The translations under genes and the position numbers were made by a program. This document shows positions 16,113 through 25,853 of a DNA stretch of 64,000 nucleotides, one piece after another (position 1 is the stretch's first letter; each line of letters begins with the position of its first letter). Origin of the DNA: Caldilineaceae bacterium bin5 (lineage in GTDB: Bacteria; Chloroflexota; Anaerolineae; Caldilineales; Caldilineaceae); NCBI GenBank assembly GCA_002238445.1, contig MPML01000010.1, positions 36,557-100,556 of the forward strand. Direction: 5' to 3'. Under the pieces are notes generated by a model that saw nothing but the letters and a program-made list of their open reading frames with translations, made no database searches and was not told the origin of the DNA.

Positions 16113-18920
16113 ATGGCACACAGCGATAGGACAAACTCGGCAACCCAACCCGACCTGAAAACACCGGTCCCCTTCACCGCCATCGCCCGCCTGCCAGTGG
16201 ACGGCGACAATGTCGCCATTGCCACGCGCCGCCTGGAAGCCGGGCTGTCGGTTGAACATGACGGCGCGCAGTTCAGGCTCGATACCACCATTTTGGTCGG
16301 CCACCGTTTCGCCGTCGAACCGATCGCGCAGGACGATCCTCTTCTGTCCTGGGGTCTTCCCTTCGGCGTGGCCACGCGCCCGATCGCGCCGGGAGAGTAC
16401 GTATGCAACGCCGGCATGATCGAAGCGCTCAACGGACGCGTCCTGGATTTCACCATTCCGCAGCAGCCGAATTTCCAGGACCGGATCGTCGTCTACGAAG
16501 TCGACGAGACGAACTTCCGCCCCGGACAACAGGTGGAACCATACACCCAGGAACGCACATTTCTGGGGTTCCGCCGCGGCGGCGGGCGCGGTGTCGGCAC
16601 GCGCAACATGATCATCATCTTGGGGACAACCTCCAGCACCGCCGGCTTCGCCCGCAGCCTCGCGCAGGCGTTGCAGCCCGCCGCCGGCGCATTCCCTGAC
16701 TTCCCTGACTTCCCTGACTTCGACGGCATCGTCGCCATCGCCCACACCGAGGGCAGCGGCTATGAACGGCTCAACAATCGCGACTTTGTGTTACGCACCT
16801 TGGCCGGCCTGATCGTGCACCCCAATGTCGGCGCCGTCCTGGCCGTAGACGCACTTGAATCAAACCCGACCGCCGACCGCGCAATCACAAACGCCGAGCT
16901 CGAAGACTACCTGCGCGCCAATGACTATCCCCTGGCAGCAGTCCCGCACTGCTTCTTCACCCTGTCCGGCGACTGGCAGGCCGACCTGGCCGAAGCCGCT
17001 GCAACCGTCGAGCGTTGGCTCCCCGACATCGCGGCCTCCCAGCGCACGCCCGAATCGCTGGCCCATTTGAATATCGCCCTCCAATGCGGCGGCTCCGACG
17101 CCTTCTCCGGCCTCTCCGGTAATCCGCTGGCATCCGCCGTCGCCAAAGAGGTCATTTGCTACGGCGGACGCGCCAACCTCGCCGAAACCGACGAGTTAAT
17201 CGGTGCCGAAGCCTATGTCCTGCAGAACACGCGCGATCTGGCCACCGCACGCGCCTTTCTCGACTATGTCGCACAGTTCAAAGAGCGGCTGGCGTGGCAC
17301 GGCCAGTCCGCAGAGGGCAATCCCACCGGCGGAAACAAGTACCGCGGGCTCTACAACATTGCGCTCAAGTCGATCGGCGCCGCCATCAAGCGGCACCCGG
17401 ATGTGCGTATGGACTGGGTTGTCGATTACGCGGAACGGATGGTGAAAGCAGAGGACCCGCCTACCCTGGACCGGGCCGCGCCCGACCCGGCGCCCGGCTT
17501 CTACTTTATGAACACGCCGGGCAACGACCTGGAGAGCATCGCCGGTCAGGTGGCCGGCGGCTCGAACATGATCATCTTCGTCACCGGCAACGGCTCGATC
17601 ACCAACTTCCCGTTTGTGCCGACGTTAAAAGTGATGACCACAACGCCGCGCTTCGAGTTGCTATCCCAGGAAATGGACGTGAACGCCGGCGCCTATCTTG
17701 ATGGCAAGACAATGGCCCAGCTGTGCGACGAAAGTCTCGATCTGCTCGTGGAAATCGCCTCCGGTCAGCGCAGCAAAGGCGAACTGGCCGGCCACTCGCA
17801 GATCTCCATCTGGCGCAACTGGCAGCAGCAGGACCACAGCCGTGTACAGAAGATCCTGGCACGTCCGCAGCCGGATGGACGCCCGCTCAAGCTAAAGACG
17901 CAACCCGTTGAGACCGAGCGAATCAACCTGCCCCAACCGCCCGCAGCACGCGTCGGTTTGATTCTGCCCACCAGTCTTTGCTCCAGCCAGATCGCCGGCA
18001 TGGCGGCAAGGCGTCTGAACGGAGCGGCGTCGGTATCGACCGTCAGGAGTCAAGAGAACACCGGGAGGGGTCCGTTATATGCCGCGCTGCCCCACACCGA
18101 GGGCTGCGGCGTCGCCTTCGCCTCAACCCAGGAAATCTACGCCCAGACCATGATCGGTTACGCCACCCACCCCCTGGTCGGCGCCTGCCTGTTTCTGGAG
18201 CATGGCTGCGAAAAGGCCCACAACGACTATATACACTCTTTGCTGCGTGAAGGCGGCCTTGCCGAAGAGGATTTCGGCTGGGCCAGCGTACAGTTGGACG
18301 GCGGCATTGCCAGTGTCCTCGACAAGATCGACGCCTACTTCGCCGCGCAAATGTCCACCCTCCGCCGGCAGAATGGGAATGACGGCCAGCTGTCCCTGGC
18401 GCTGCTCAGCGACGGTCCCGCGCCCGCAGCCGCGGCCAACAGCCTCGTCCGCCTCGCCCGCTGGATCGTCGCCGACGGCGGCACCATAGTAACGCCTGCC
18501 TCAGGCGCGCTGATCGAGGCGCCCGCCTTCCGCGCGGCTCTGGGCATGGACGCTGACGACCTGCCGCCATCCCTCGCCTACGGCCAGGCCGCAGAGGCAC
18601 CCGGTTTTCACCTGATGGAAATGCCCACCCCCCACTGGATCGAGACACTGACCGGCCTCGGCGCCAGCGGCGCGCAACTGATGATAGCCTATTCAGACAG
18701 GTTGAGGGCCGGCCATCCGCTTGTGCCCCTCTTGCAGCTTGCCGACGAGCACGCGCCCGCCGCGCCCGATCTGCGCCTGTCCGGCGATCCCGGCGGGTGG
18801 CCCCAGCAGATCCTGGATCTGGCGGCCCTGACACTTACCGGTGACTATCAGCCGCAGAGCACCGTTCACAATCACATCGACTTTCAACTCACCCGCGGCC
18901 TGCTGGGGATATCCACCTAG
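16113..18920 (+). CDS. Double-length UxaA (altronate dehydratase-like) hydro-lyase
   Basis: A 935-residue protein; ordinary UxaA proteins have about 500. Residues 20 to about 110 form the SAF domain (VATRPIAPGEYVCNAGMIEA). The central UxaA region starts at FLGFRRGGGRGVGTRNMIII, contains the metal-site phrase LNIALQCGGSDAFSG, and runs to a conserved GSITNFPFVPTLKVM. After about residue 615 a further domain begins that again contains UxaA-type elements (HTEGCGVAF, EHGCEKAHNDYI). The family dehydrates sugar acids using Fe2+ or Mn2+. A DFPDFPDFPDF run near 194-204 comes from three tandem 9-bp DNA repeats. Conserved cysteines in both halves suggest that both may bind metal. Confidence 0.86.
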   Translation: MAHSDRTNSATQPDLKTPVPFTAIARLPVDGDNVAIATRRLEAGLSVEHDGAQFRLDTTILVGHRFAVEPIAQDDPLLSWGLPFGVATRPIAPGEYVCNAGMIEALNGRVLDFTIPQQPNFQDRIVVYEVDETNFRPGQQVEPYTQERTFLGFRRGGGRGVGTRNMIIILGTTSSTAGFARSLAQALQPAAGAFPDFPDFPDFDGIVAIAHTEGSGYERLNNRDFVLRTLAGLIVHPNVGAVLAVDALESNPTADRAITNAELEDYLRANDYPLAAVPHCFFTLSGDWQADLAEAAATVERWLPDIAASQRTPESLAHLNIALQCGGSDAFSGLSGNPLASAVAKEVICYGGRANLAETDELIGAEAYVLQNTRDLATARAFLDYVAQFKERLAWHGQSAEGNPTGGNKYRGLYNIALKSIGAAIKRHPDVRMDWVVDYAERMVKAEDPPTLDRAAPDPAPGFYFMNTPGNDLESIAGQVAGGSNMIIFVTGNGSITNFPFVPTLKVMTTTPRFELLSQEMDVNAGAYLDGKTMAQLCDESLDLLVEIASGQRSKGELAGHSQISIWRNWQQQDHSRVQKILARPQPDGRPLKLKTQPVETERINLPQPPAARVGLILPTSLCSSQIAGMAARRLNGAASVSTVRSQENTGRGPLYAALPHTEGCGVAFASTQEIYAQTMIGYATHPLVGACLFLEHGCEKAHNDYIHSLLREGGLAEEDFGWASVQLDGGIASVLDKIDAYFAAQMSTLRRQNGNDGQLSLALLSDGPAPAAAANSLVRLARWIVADGGTIVTPASGALIEAPAFRAALGMDADDLPPSLAYGQAAEAPGFHLMEMPTPHWIETLTGLGASGAQLMIAYSDRLRAGHPLVPLLQLADEHAPAAPDLRLSGDPGGWPQQILDLAALTLTGDYQPQSTVHNHIDFQLTRGLLGIST

Positions 18921-18991
18921 CCAGCTCCCTTGACCGGCAACTCGCGGTCAGCGACTCCTGTCCAGTTCACAGGAACTGTTAGCCGCTTACG

Positions 18992-20122
18992 TCACCGTGC
19001 AACCGCCGGAAAGTCCCCCGGCTCCACCAGGAGACGCACCTCCCCGCTTTCCACGTCGATCAGCCACAGCGAGGGCACTACGTCCGGCCCGCGCAGCGGA
19101 AACCTGCGGGTGATGATATAACCTCCGTCCGGACTCCAGGCCGGCGGCCCGTGGTCGTAGGCAGCATCTGCCGTCAGCGCGGTCGCCTCCGTGCCGTCCG
19201 GGCGCATCCGCCAGATCTGGCTGCCCCGCGTCGCACCCGGCCCTTCCAACTCTTTTCGCCGAAACGCGAGCCACGCGCCGTCCGCCGACGGTACCGCCGA
19301 ACTGTCGTGGACCAGGGCCAAAGTGTCGCTCCCCACGCCGCTCAGGTCGACCTGCTCGCCGCCCTCGACATCGATTGCAATCAGATGGGTCATCCATTCA
19401 TCGCCGCTCTGCCGGAAATCGGTTGTATACAGCCGGGCTCGGGATCGGTCCCAGCTACATGTCTCACCGGTGGCGGAAGGATAGAAACTGGTCTGCCCGG
19501 CCTCGCCCACCTTCAGACTATAAACGGCCAGCTGTTGTTCCTCCGGCGCAACGAAACAGAGCCACTCCCCATCAGCAGACCAGCGCGCCTCAAGGCCAAG
19601 ACGTTGGCTGTCACTGAAGATCGGCGCTGTTTCGCCCGATGCCACATCCATGATCCAGATCCGCGGCGGGCTCAGCACGCCCGAAGCAAGCGCATTGACC
19701 GAACGCCGCGTATAGGCCAGAAATTGACCGTCTGCTGACCAGCTCGGTCCACTGCATGAGGCCTTTTCGCAGGCCAATAGCGGCCTGTCCTGCCCGCTTG
19801 ACAGATCGATCAGCCGCAGGTCGCTGAAACCCAACTCCCCCAACGCCCCGTAGGCAACCTGCCGGCCATCCGGCGACGGCGCAAAATCCCACACACTGAC
19901 ATCAGACGGGGTCAGTGCCTGAGAAGAAACGTCGGCACCCATCTCTTCATCTGTGAACGGCAGCGCGTGCAACTGGGCCCGCCCTACCTCATCGACCGTC
20001 TTGTAGAGCACGTAGGACGCGCCGTCATCCCCGGCCGCCCGGCGACTTTGCCCCCACAGGCCCAGCACCAACAGCGCGCACAGGCTGAGGAGTGACAACA
20101 CGGTAAGATCAAATCGGCTCAT
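18992..20122 (-). CDS. TolB-like beta-propeller (PD40) exported protein
   Basis: A 376-residue protein with an N-terminal hydrophobic segment (LTVLSLLSLCALLVLGLW) that acts as a signal or anchor. At least five PD40/WD40-like blades follow, each marked by an SADG or SPDG phrase: SPDGRQVAYG, SADGQFLAYTRR, SADGEWLCFV, SADGAWLAFRR and SPDGGYIITRR. Such propellers bind proteins or glycans outside the membrane and often accompany peptidases or secretion systems. Here it lies 72 bp downstream of the metal-permease pair on the same strand, so it may belong to that unit. It ends tail to tail with the UxaA-type gene. Confidence 0.82.
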   Translation of the reverse strand: MSRFDLTVLSLLSLCALLVLGLWGQSRRAAGDDGASYVLYKTVDEVGRAQLHALPFTDEEMGADVSSQALTPSDVSVWDFAPSPDGRQVAYGALGELGFSDLRLIDLSSGQDRPLLACEKASCSGPSWSADGQFLAYTRRSVNALASGVLSPPRIWIMDVASGETAPIFSDSQRLGLEARWSADGEWLCFVAPEEQQLAVYSLKVGEAGQTSFYPSATGETCSWDRSRARLYTTDFRQSGDEWMTHLIAIDVEGGEQVDLSGVGSDTLALVHDSSAVPSADGAWLAFRRKELEGPGATRGSQIWRMRPDGTEATALTADAAYDHGPPAWSPDGGYIITRRFPLRGPDVVPSLWLIDVESGEVRLLVEPGDFPAVAR

Positions 20123-20196
20123 ATTTTCAAGGGTTGGTGAATGGCTCAGGCCGCAGGTGGTGCTGGCCCGTGACTACCGCCATCCTGTAACTGGGG

Positions 20197-21012
20197 TCAG
20201 GGATAGAGATAGGGTTGGTTCGGTTCCGGCACAGTTTCCAGCTGCTCCGCCATAAGCACCGGCAGCGCACTGCCTGCGGGTGTGGTGAACTGTCCAACCA
20301 CCCGCACCCACTGACCCTCCGCCAACTCCTCTTCAGAAGGCAGACCGGCCGCCAGGTTGACCGGCAGGCCAACCGCCATCGCATCCGCGGCGCAGCAGCC
20401 GACGACAAAGCGGGTGAGGGTAAACTGTCCCTCCTCCGACGCGTCATCAAGGTAGACAAAGCCGATGACATCTGCGGTGTCGGTCTCGGCTGGCCGTTCC
20501 CCCTCGTGAAAGGCGAGTACCCAATCCAGAATCGTACGCTCGCTGCTCTCCTGCACCCGCGACGAACGCACCGCCGCCGGCAGAACTGAATCCAAAGCCC
20601 CAGCGCTGATTTCACGATTCTGCAGCGCCGCCACGCCCAGCGGTCGCGGAGGCACGAGGATGCCGAGGACGATCGGAAGCGAGATCAGCACCAAACCGGA
20701 CCAACCCAATCTGTGGCTATGATCGTGGTCGTCTTCTCCCGCCGCTGGTCCGCCCCCGCCCGCCCCTTCCGCAACACTATCGTCCGGCCCGGCGGATCCT
20801 TCTTCATCCTCTCGCAGCAGGTAGCGGTAGCTTCCTGCCACCACCAAGAGACCCATAATCGCCGCCACTGTCAGCCAGTCGAAGCGACTACTAATGTAGA
20901 AGTTGAGCGTGCCGGTCGTGAAGCGCGTGAGCAGAAAGATGCCCAGCCCGAGCAGAAGCATCCCTTTAAGAGCGACCTGTACCTTGGGAAGACCCAACAA
21001 CCTACTTGCCAT
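20197..21012 (-). CDS. TIGR03943/DUF1980 family permease partner protein
   Basis: This 271-residue membrane protein has two N-terminal membrane segments, a hydrophilic stretch rich in Asp/Glu and ending in DDHDHSHRLG, a third segment (LVLISLPIVLGILVP), then an extracellular domain with the conserved CCAADAMAVG motif. The family is almost always encoded beside a DUF318-type permease, as here (55 bp downstream, same strand); B. subtilis YcgQ/YcgR is the known example and is under zinc control. The histidines and the paired cysteines could carry a metal to the permease. Transport of zinc or a similar metal is inferred, not shown. Confidence 0.88.
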   Translation of the reverse strand: MASRLLGLPKVQVALKGMLLLGLGIFLLTRFTTGTLNFYISSRFDWLTVAAIMGLLVVAGSYRYLLREDEEGSAGPDDSVAEGAGGGGPAAGEDDHDHSHRLGWSGLVLISLPIVLGILVPPRPLGVAALQNREISAGALDSVLPAAVRSSRVQESSERTILDWVLAFHEGERPAETDTADVIGFVYLDDASEEGQFTLTRFVVGCCAADAMAVGLPVNLAAGLPSEEELAEGQWVRVVGQFTTPAGSALPVLMAEQLETVPEPNQPYLYP

Positions 21013-21067
21013 TTCTAAAATCCATATTACGCATCGTCGCCTGCCCAGTCTTCCGTCGAATCATCCG

Positions 21068-22204
21068 TTAAACGCCCACCTGCACATTCCAGAATACGCC
21101 GATAACCGCCACCAGTGCCATCGGCAGCAGGATCAAATAGAGGACGGTCCGCCGCCGGAAGACCCCCAGAAACAGCAGCGAACTCTTGATATCCACCATC
21201 GGCCCGAAGACCAGAAAACCGAACAATGAACCGGTCGTAAATGCGCCGCTGAATGCCAGCGCGATAAAGGCGTCCACCGTCGAGCAGACCGACAATACGA
21301 ATGCCGTCGCCATCATCACAAACACGGAGACGATCGGCCCCTGACCGATCGCCAGTAGTGTCGACTGCGGAACCACCGTCTGCATCATCGCCGCCAGCAG
21401 CGCCCCGGCGATCAAGAATCGCCCCATGTCCAGAAAGTCATCGCCGGCCATCGCCAAAGCCTGCCAGACGCGCGGCTGCGCGCTAGAATGATCGTGACTG
21501 TGGTCGTGATCGTGACTGTGGTCGTGATCGTGATCGTGATCGTGGTCGTGATCGTGGTCGTGGTCGTGACTGTGGTCGTCGCAGTGATCGCTGGAGCTGG
21601 CGCCGGTAAGCGTCTCCGGCAAAAGAATCTCGCGCGGACGGGCCAGGTGGAAAATCAGCCCAACCGTAAACGCGACCAGCATGCTGAAGGCAACCCGCCC
21701 CCACAACACCGGACCCCATCCGAACGCCGCGTAAGTGCTGAAGATCACAACCGGATTGATCACCGGCGCCGCCAGTAGAAAGGCGATACCCACCGGCAGC
21801 GGCAACCCCTTGCCATAGAGCCGCCGCGTGACCGGCACCACCCCGCATTCGCACACCGGAAAGACGAAGCCCAACCCGGCCCCCGCCAGCGCCGCCAGCA
21901 GTGGATGATCGGGTATGTAGCGCTCCACCATATCCTGATTCACATAGACGGCTATAATGCCCGATACAATCGAACCGGCCAGCAGAAAAGGCGCGGCTTC
22001 GATGAACAGGCTGAGGAAAATCGTGACAAACGTCTGGAAGCGCTCGGTCGCGAAAAAGCGGGCCTGCGGCGTGTTGAGGCTGCTGGCCAGCACCACGACC
22101 AACGCAAAAACCAGGAACGCCGCCACGCCCCAGCGCGGGCGGCCAAACCAGCGGCTCCCTATTCTCTCTGCAACTGCCTGCGGCAGCGGTGATGTCTGGC
22201 TCAT
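21068..22204 (-). CDS. DUF318/ArsP-type permease with His-Asp repeat loop
   Basis: A 378-residue integral membrane protein with about eight helices in two groups. The permease family signature [14 protein letters not shown] lies near 115-128, and [12 protein letters not shown] near 305-316 is the second repeat. Between the halves (about residues 208-245) is a loop made almost only of His and Asp with a few Ser, encoded by GTGATC/GTGGTC-like hexamers at 21,487-21,580. Such a loop would hold several metal ions near the membrane. With the partner protein downstream it forms a two-part metal or metalloid exporter/importer. ArsP relatives export organoarsenicals, but the His-Asp loop favours zinc, nickel or cobalt. 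Confidence 0.88.
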   Translation of the reverse strand: MSQTSPLPQAVAERIGSRWFGRPRWGVAAFLVFALVVVLASSLNTPQARFFATERFQTFVTIFLSLFIEAAPFLLAGSIVSGIIAVYVNQDMVERYIPDHPLLAALAGAGLGFVFPVCECGVVPVTRRLYGKGLPLPVGIAFLLAAPVINPVVIFSTYAAFGWGPVLWGRVAFSMLVAFTVGLIFHLARPREILLPETLTGASSSDHCDDHSHDHDHDHDHDHDHDHDHSHDHDHSHDHSSAQPRVWQALAMAGDDFLDMGRFLIAGALLAAMMQTVVPQSTLLAIGQGPIVSVFVMMATAFVLSVCSTVDAFIALAFSGAFTTGSLFGFLVFGPMVDIKSSLLFLGVFRRRTVLYLILLPMALVAVIGVFWNVQVGV

Positions 22205-22610
22205 ATTCTGGCTGGCTGTCGGTGATTACCCTTGTCCGCCGTTCACGTACTTCGTATCCAGTATCGCCGAATGCTCCCACTTCTTCCTGGAGTGGAAAGT
22301 GACGTTGCCTCTTACCTCTTCACGCTCTCAGCGAAATCCAATCTTACCTTAGCCGCCGCGTTCTGCCAATCCGAAGTCTCTGGCGCCTTCCCTCCCTCTC
22401 CCTGTTCCTCTGTCACCAGGACAGTTGGCGGCAGCCCCCCGGCAGTACCCCTTTTCCGCCAATCAGCGCCTGTGGCCTTAGACAGATACTGTCAATGTCG
22501 GTTATCATTCGCAGAACTCTACCGGTGATTATTTCGGGCGTCCGCTGACTCTGAGACCATCCCGTCGAGACCCATTCTTTCAAACTCCAACCAGCACAAG
22601 GCCCAGTTTT
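22205..22610. other. Divergent intergenic region, no gene seen
   Basis: This 400-bp gap separates the leftward permease operon from the rightward aminotransferase gene and should hold both promoters. I see no convincing small gene, RNA or repeat. The 22,490-22,530 stretch is the most AT-rich part and is the likeliest promoter zone for the plus strand. Confidence 0.3.
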
Positions 22611-23798
22611 ATGTCACGCATGACCGTGGAGCAGCTTCGGCAAGACCTTCCCATGACAGCGGAAGTCGGATACTTTCAGACCGGGACCTATGGCCCAGCC
22701 AGCGACTCCGTGCTGCAAGCCGTGCGAGAGACGATGGAAACCGAGGCCCGTCACGGCCCGGCCACCACCGCCGGCCGCCAGGCCCACACCGAACGCGAGG
22801 CCGCCGCCCGCAGCGGATTGGCACGGCTTCTCAACGTCAAAGAAGAGGAGTTGGGCATCGAGACCAACACGTCGCGGGCCATGCAGCAAATCGTGCGCGG
22901 TCTCGCTTGGCAGCCGGGCGACGAGTTCGTGATGACTTCGCTCGAGCATGTCAGCACCTATGGGCTCTCCTATTCGCTGGAGCAGGAGTACGGCGTCAAG
23001 ACCATCGAGCTCGAATCCGAAGTGGAGGACGAACAGCTCCTCAGCGATCTCGCACACGCACTGAGCGATCGCACCCGCCTGATCTGCCTCAGCCACATTG
23101 CTTCCCCCAACGGCCGCCTGCTCCCGGTCCAGGAGGCAGCCGCCATCGCCCACGACGCCGGCGTTCCCGTCATGCTCGACCTCGCCCAGTCCGTCGGCCA
23201 GATGCCGGTCGACCTCCAGGAGCTCGACTGCGACTTTGCCGTCGGTTCCGGCCACAAGTGGCTGCTCGGCCCCATGGGAACGGGATACATGTTTATCTCT
23301 GAAAAACAGATCCCCGGTTTTCGCCCCAACCTGATTCCCGACCGCAGCCCCTGGGCGCTGCCCGACGACCCCACGCCCGCGCCAACCGTCCGCTCCCGCA
23401 CCGAGATCGGCACCTACAACCACGCGCTTGTGGTCGGCCTCGGCCGCGCCGTCGAGATCATGGAAAGCATCGGCCTCGACACAATGCAGCTAAGAATCGC
23501 CAATCTCACCCACCGGCTGCGCAGCGGTCTCACCCAAATCGACCGCGCCCGCATCATTACCCCGCTCGACATGGAGAAATCAGCCGGCATCACCACGGTC
23601 ATGTTCGATCAGTTTACCAAGACCGATATGGACGGCCTCGTTGCACAACTGCAGGATCGCCACCGGACCGTCGTCAAATCCCAATGGCTGACAGCCCCGG
23701 TGGACCCGGTCAAAGTAGGGATGCGCATCTCCGTGGCCGCGTTCAACAATGAGACTGAGGTAGACCGTCTGCTGGAAGGGATTGACGCAGAACTGTAA
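22611..23798 (+). CDS. Class V aminotransferase (cysteine desulfurase/epimerase-like fold)
   Basis: A 395-residue PLP enzyme of fold type I. The Schiff-base lysine is K216 in GSGHKWLLGPMGTGYMF, the cofactor-ring aspartate is in PVMLDLAQSVG near 185-195, and the NTSRAMQQIVRGL segment near 85-97 binds the phosphate. The family covers cysteine desulfurases, isopenicillin-N epimerases and selenocysteine lyases; the active-site cysteine loop of true desulfurases is not apparent. A second ATG at 22620 is possible. The glycosidase-like gene follows after 62 bp on the same strand, so the two may be expressed together. Confidence 0.88.
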   Translation: MSRMTVEQLRQDLPMTAEVGYFQTGTYGPASDSVLQAVRETMETEARHGPATTAGRQAHTEREAAARSGLARLLNVKEEELGIETNTSRAMQQIVRGLAWQPGDEFVMTSLEHVSTYGLSYSLEQEYGVKTIELESEVEDEQLLSDLAHALSDRTRLICLSHIASPNGRLLPVQEAAAIAHDAGVPVMLDLAQSVGQMPVDLQELDCDFAVGSGHKWLLGPMGTGYMFISEKQIPGFRPNLIPDRSPWALPDDPTPAPTVRSRTEIGTYNHALVVGLGRAVEIMESIGLDTMQLRIANLTHRLRSGLTQIDRARIITPLDMEKSAGITTVMFDQFTKTDMDGLVAQLQDRHRTVVKSQWLTAPVDPVKVGMRISVAAFNNETEVDRLLEGIDAEL

Positions 23799-23860
23799 CC
23801 ACAGTGGCCGCTGACACCGCCGGTAACCATCAACTTTCCATTAACAAGAGGAACAGAACG

Positions 23861-24949
23861 ATGCCTGAACGCCTGGTACTCTGGGGACCCCCCGTCGTAG
23901 AGCGAACTCCCAACGATCCCGATTATGCCGAATACCTGCCCGCCTGGGTGCAAAAATGCGCCGACGTCGGCGTCACCAAAATTGTCGGCGGAGACCAGAC
24001 CCGCGCCCTGACCGAAGCCGCCCACGCCGTCGGCATCAAGGTCGACCCCTACATCAACTACAACTCCTTTCCCCGTCACGGCTGGGCACGCGTCACCTAT
24101 GGCTGGTCGCTCGACTTCCTCCGCCCCCCTGTTACCGCAGCCGAGGCGCGCGCCATCATGGACAGCCACCGGCCCATCTATGACGCGCCCAAGGTAGCCA
24201 CCACCATGACCGACTTCGCGAGTCAGAACCCACAGTACCGCAGCCTGACCCGCAGTCGCGCCTACACTTTGGAGCCCGGCGATGATCTCTACCTGAGCGC
24301 TGCCTTCCCCGAAGTGCGGGCCGAACAGACTCAGCAGTTTGTTGACACGCTGACCCATACCCAAGGCGACGGCATCCAAGTCGAATTTGTACTCGGAAAC
24401 GAGGACGAAAACGGGGCCGTCCCCTACGGTTACGAAGACCGTACGGTCACCGAGTTCCAGGCCAAACACGGCAAGAATCCCTTCGACCTGCCCAATGACT
24501 ACCCCGAATGGCTGCAGTTCCGCGCCGATTACGTCACCCTTGCCCTGACCGAGATGCGCGCCGCGGTCAAGCAGATAAATCCCGATGCCGTCTTTTCAAC
24601 CACCCTGATCGCCGGCGAAAAAGAGGACTACCTCAAGCTCCTGCACGACTGGCCAACCTGGCTCGAACAGGGCATCGTCGACGAGTTCTACATCTGGTTC
24701 CGCACCAACTCGGATCTCGACGCGCTCGAGCGGCAGTTAAACTACGCCGTCGAAGTGGCCGGCGGCCGCACACCGGTTATCGCCGAGCTTTCCTGTTACC
24801 ATCCCGGCAGCTTCCAGCAGCCCGACCTGATGCTACGCGCCGCCGAAGTAGCGGTCGGCTGCGGCGCCGACGGCATCGGCATCTACCGCAGCCACGCCGT
24901 GGAACAGCTGGAGTTCTGGCCGGTACTGGAGAAGATGAGTAAGCTGTAG
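23861..24949 (+). CDS. Glycoside hydrolase-like TIM-barrel protein, function unknown
   Basis: A 362-residue protein starting at ATG 23861 behind an AAGAGGA site. It has no signal peptide, so it acts in the cytoplasm. The sequence alternates strands and helices as in a TIM barrel: VTKIVGGDQTRALTEAAHAV, IKVDPYINYN, IQVEFVLGNEDENG, VDEFYIWFRTNSD and ADGIGIYRSH. It resembles hypothetical GH10-like families found in sugar-degradation clusters; the acidic LGNEDENG segment could be catalytic. I cannot name a substrate. A hairpin 16 nt past the stop probably ends the transcript. Confidence 0.6.
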   Translation: MPERLVLWGPPVVERTPNDPDYAEYLPAWVQKCADVGVTKIVGGDQTRALTEAAHAVGIKVDPYINYNSFPRHGWARVTYGWSLDFLRPPVTAAEARAIMDSHRPIYDAPKVATTMTDFASQNPQYRSLTRSRAYTLEPGDDLYLSAAFPEVRAEQTQQFVDTLTHTQGDGIQVEFVLGNEDENGAVPYGYEDRTVTEFQAKHGKNPFDLPNDYPEWLQFRADYVTLALTEMRAAVKQINPDAVFSTTLIAGEKEDYLKLLHDWPTWLEQGIVDEFYIWFRTNSDLDALERQLNYAVEVAGGRTPVIAELSCYHPGSFQQPDLMLRAAEVAVGCGADGIGIYRSHAVEQLEFWPVLEKMSKL

Positions 24950-24964
24950 AGGGGCAAACAGGAG

Positions 24965-24983
24965 CATGGCTTTACAAGCCATG
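24965..24983 (+). terminator. Hairpin after the glycosidase-like gene
   Basis: CATGGCTT-TAC-AAGCCATG is a perfect 8-bp stem with a 3-nt loop, 16 nt downstream of the stop codon at 24949. No T-run follows, so it is a weak or factor-assisted terminator candidate. Confidence 0.4.
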
Positions 24984-25092
24984 ACATATGATGTTCAGTC
25001 GAGAAATGAATTCGGCGAATGTTTCAAGGTCAAACTTCTGCCCATGAAGGCCAAAAGTGAAGAGGGTCCAGGTTTTAGGGCTCGTTGACAAT

Positions 25093-25548
25093 TCATTCGA
25101 GCCAGATGAGTGTAGCGGCAAAATGCAAGAAAGCCATGAATCGTCGTGCGAGTCTTTCATAGCGAGTGAAAATGCGTCGATACCACTTGATTTTGTTGAT
25201 GAAACGTTCGACGATGTTGCGTTCTCGGTAGCGGACTCGGTCATAGCCCCATGGTTGCTTGCGATGGCGGCGGGAAGGGATGACCACCTCGACCTGTTGG
25301 GCTGCGAGCAGTTCTCGCAACGGGTCAGAATCGTAGCCTTTATCGGTAATAACGGCGTCAAAATGGAAAGGAGCGAGCAACGATTCAGCTTGTGACATAT
25401 CATGGCGTTCACCACCAGTAAAGATGAACGTTACGGGAAAGCCAGGGGCATCAACGCGGAAGTGGATCTTGCTGCTGAATCCGCCCCGGCTCCGACCCAG
25501 GCACTGTTCGTGCTGACCTTCCCTTTTTTTGACCCGCCCGCTGCGCAC
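25093..25548 (-). CDS. IS5-family transposase, C-terminal frame (orfB)
   Basis: This frame encodes the C-terminal catalytic part of a DDE transposase: GGERHDMSQAESLL, the second aspartate in VITDKGYDSDPLREL, and the glutamate in RERNIVERFINKIKWYRR. It overlaps the N-terminal frame by 118 bp. The overlap contains a run of seven A on the coding strand (25524-25530), a usual slippage site, so a full transposase would be made by ribosomal frameshifting. The first residues as listed lie before the slippage point and are probably not translated separately. Confidence 0.82.
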   Translation of the reverse strand: MRSGRVKKREGQHEQCLGRSRGGFSSKIHFRVDAPGFPVTFIFTGGERHDMSQAESLLAPFHFDAVITDKGYDSDPLRELLAAQQVEVVIPSRRHRKQPWGYDRVRYRERNIVERFINKIKWYRRIFTRYERLARRFMAFLHFAATLIWLE

Positions 25549-25853
25549 ATATGGGCGCGTACAGCTGTGCTGTCGGGCATGACCGCTGCCATGTCTGGGT
25601 CCTGGGCAAACTGTTTGAACATGTCGGCCCGGATACCGTTCTCTTCCCAGCGTGCGTAGCGCTTGAAGACACTATTCCACTTGTCATAACTGTCTGGCAG
25701 TTCACGCCACTGGGCGCCGGTGCGCAGAATCCAGTGAACTGCCTCAACGAAATGGCGACACTTTTCCTCTCGCCCTGCGTAGGCACGAGGGTGTCCTTGC
25801 AAAAATGCGTAAAGTTTCTGCCACTGATGGTCGACGATTCTCTTTGTAGACAT
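25431..25853 (-). CDS. IS5-family transposase, N-terminal frame (orfA)
   Basis: Starting at ATG 25853, this frame gives the N-terminal part of the transposase: a DUF4096-type helix-turn-helix region (HFVEAVHWILRTGAQWRELP, WNSVFKRYARW), then MPDSTAVRAHMCAAGG with the first catalytic aspartate. After the A7 run at 25524-25530 the frame loses similarity and ends at 25431, while the other frame takes over. The IS appears able to make an intact product, so it may be recently active. Confidence 0.82.
   Translation of the reverse strand: MSTKRIVDHQWQKLYAFLQGHPRAYAGREEKCRHFVEAVHWILRTGAQWRELPDSYDKWNSVFKRYARWEENGIRADMFKQFAQDPDMAAVMPDSTAVRAHMCAAGGSKKGKVSTNSAWVGAGADSAARSTSALMPLAFP

Noticed and set aside
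20127..20615. Minus-strand frame overlapping the TIGR03943 gene in another frame
   Set aside because: The recognised gene covers the same bases with conserved motifs; this frame is Arg/Ser-rich noise.
21487..21580. Short direct repeats as a CRISPR or regulatory array
   Set aside because: They are in frame inside the permease gene and encode the His-Asp loop.
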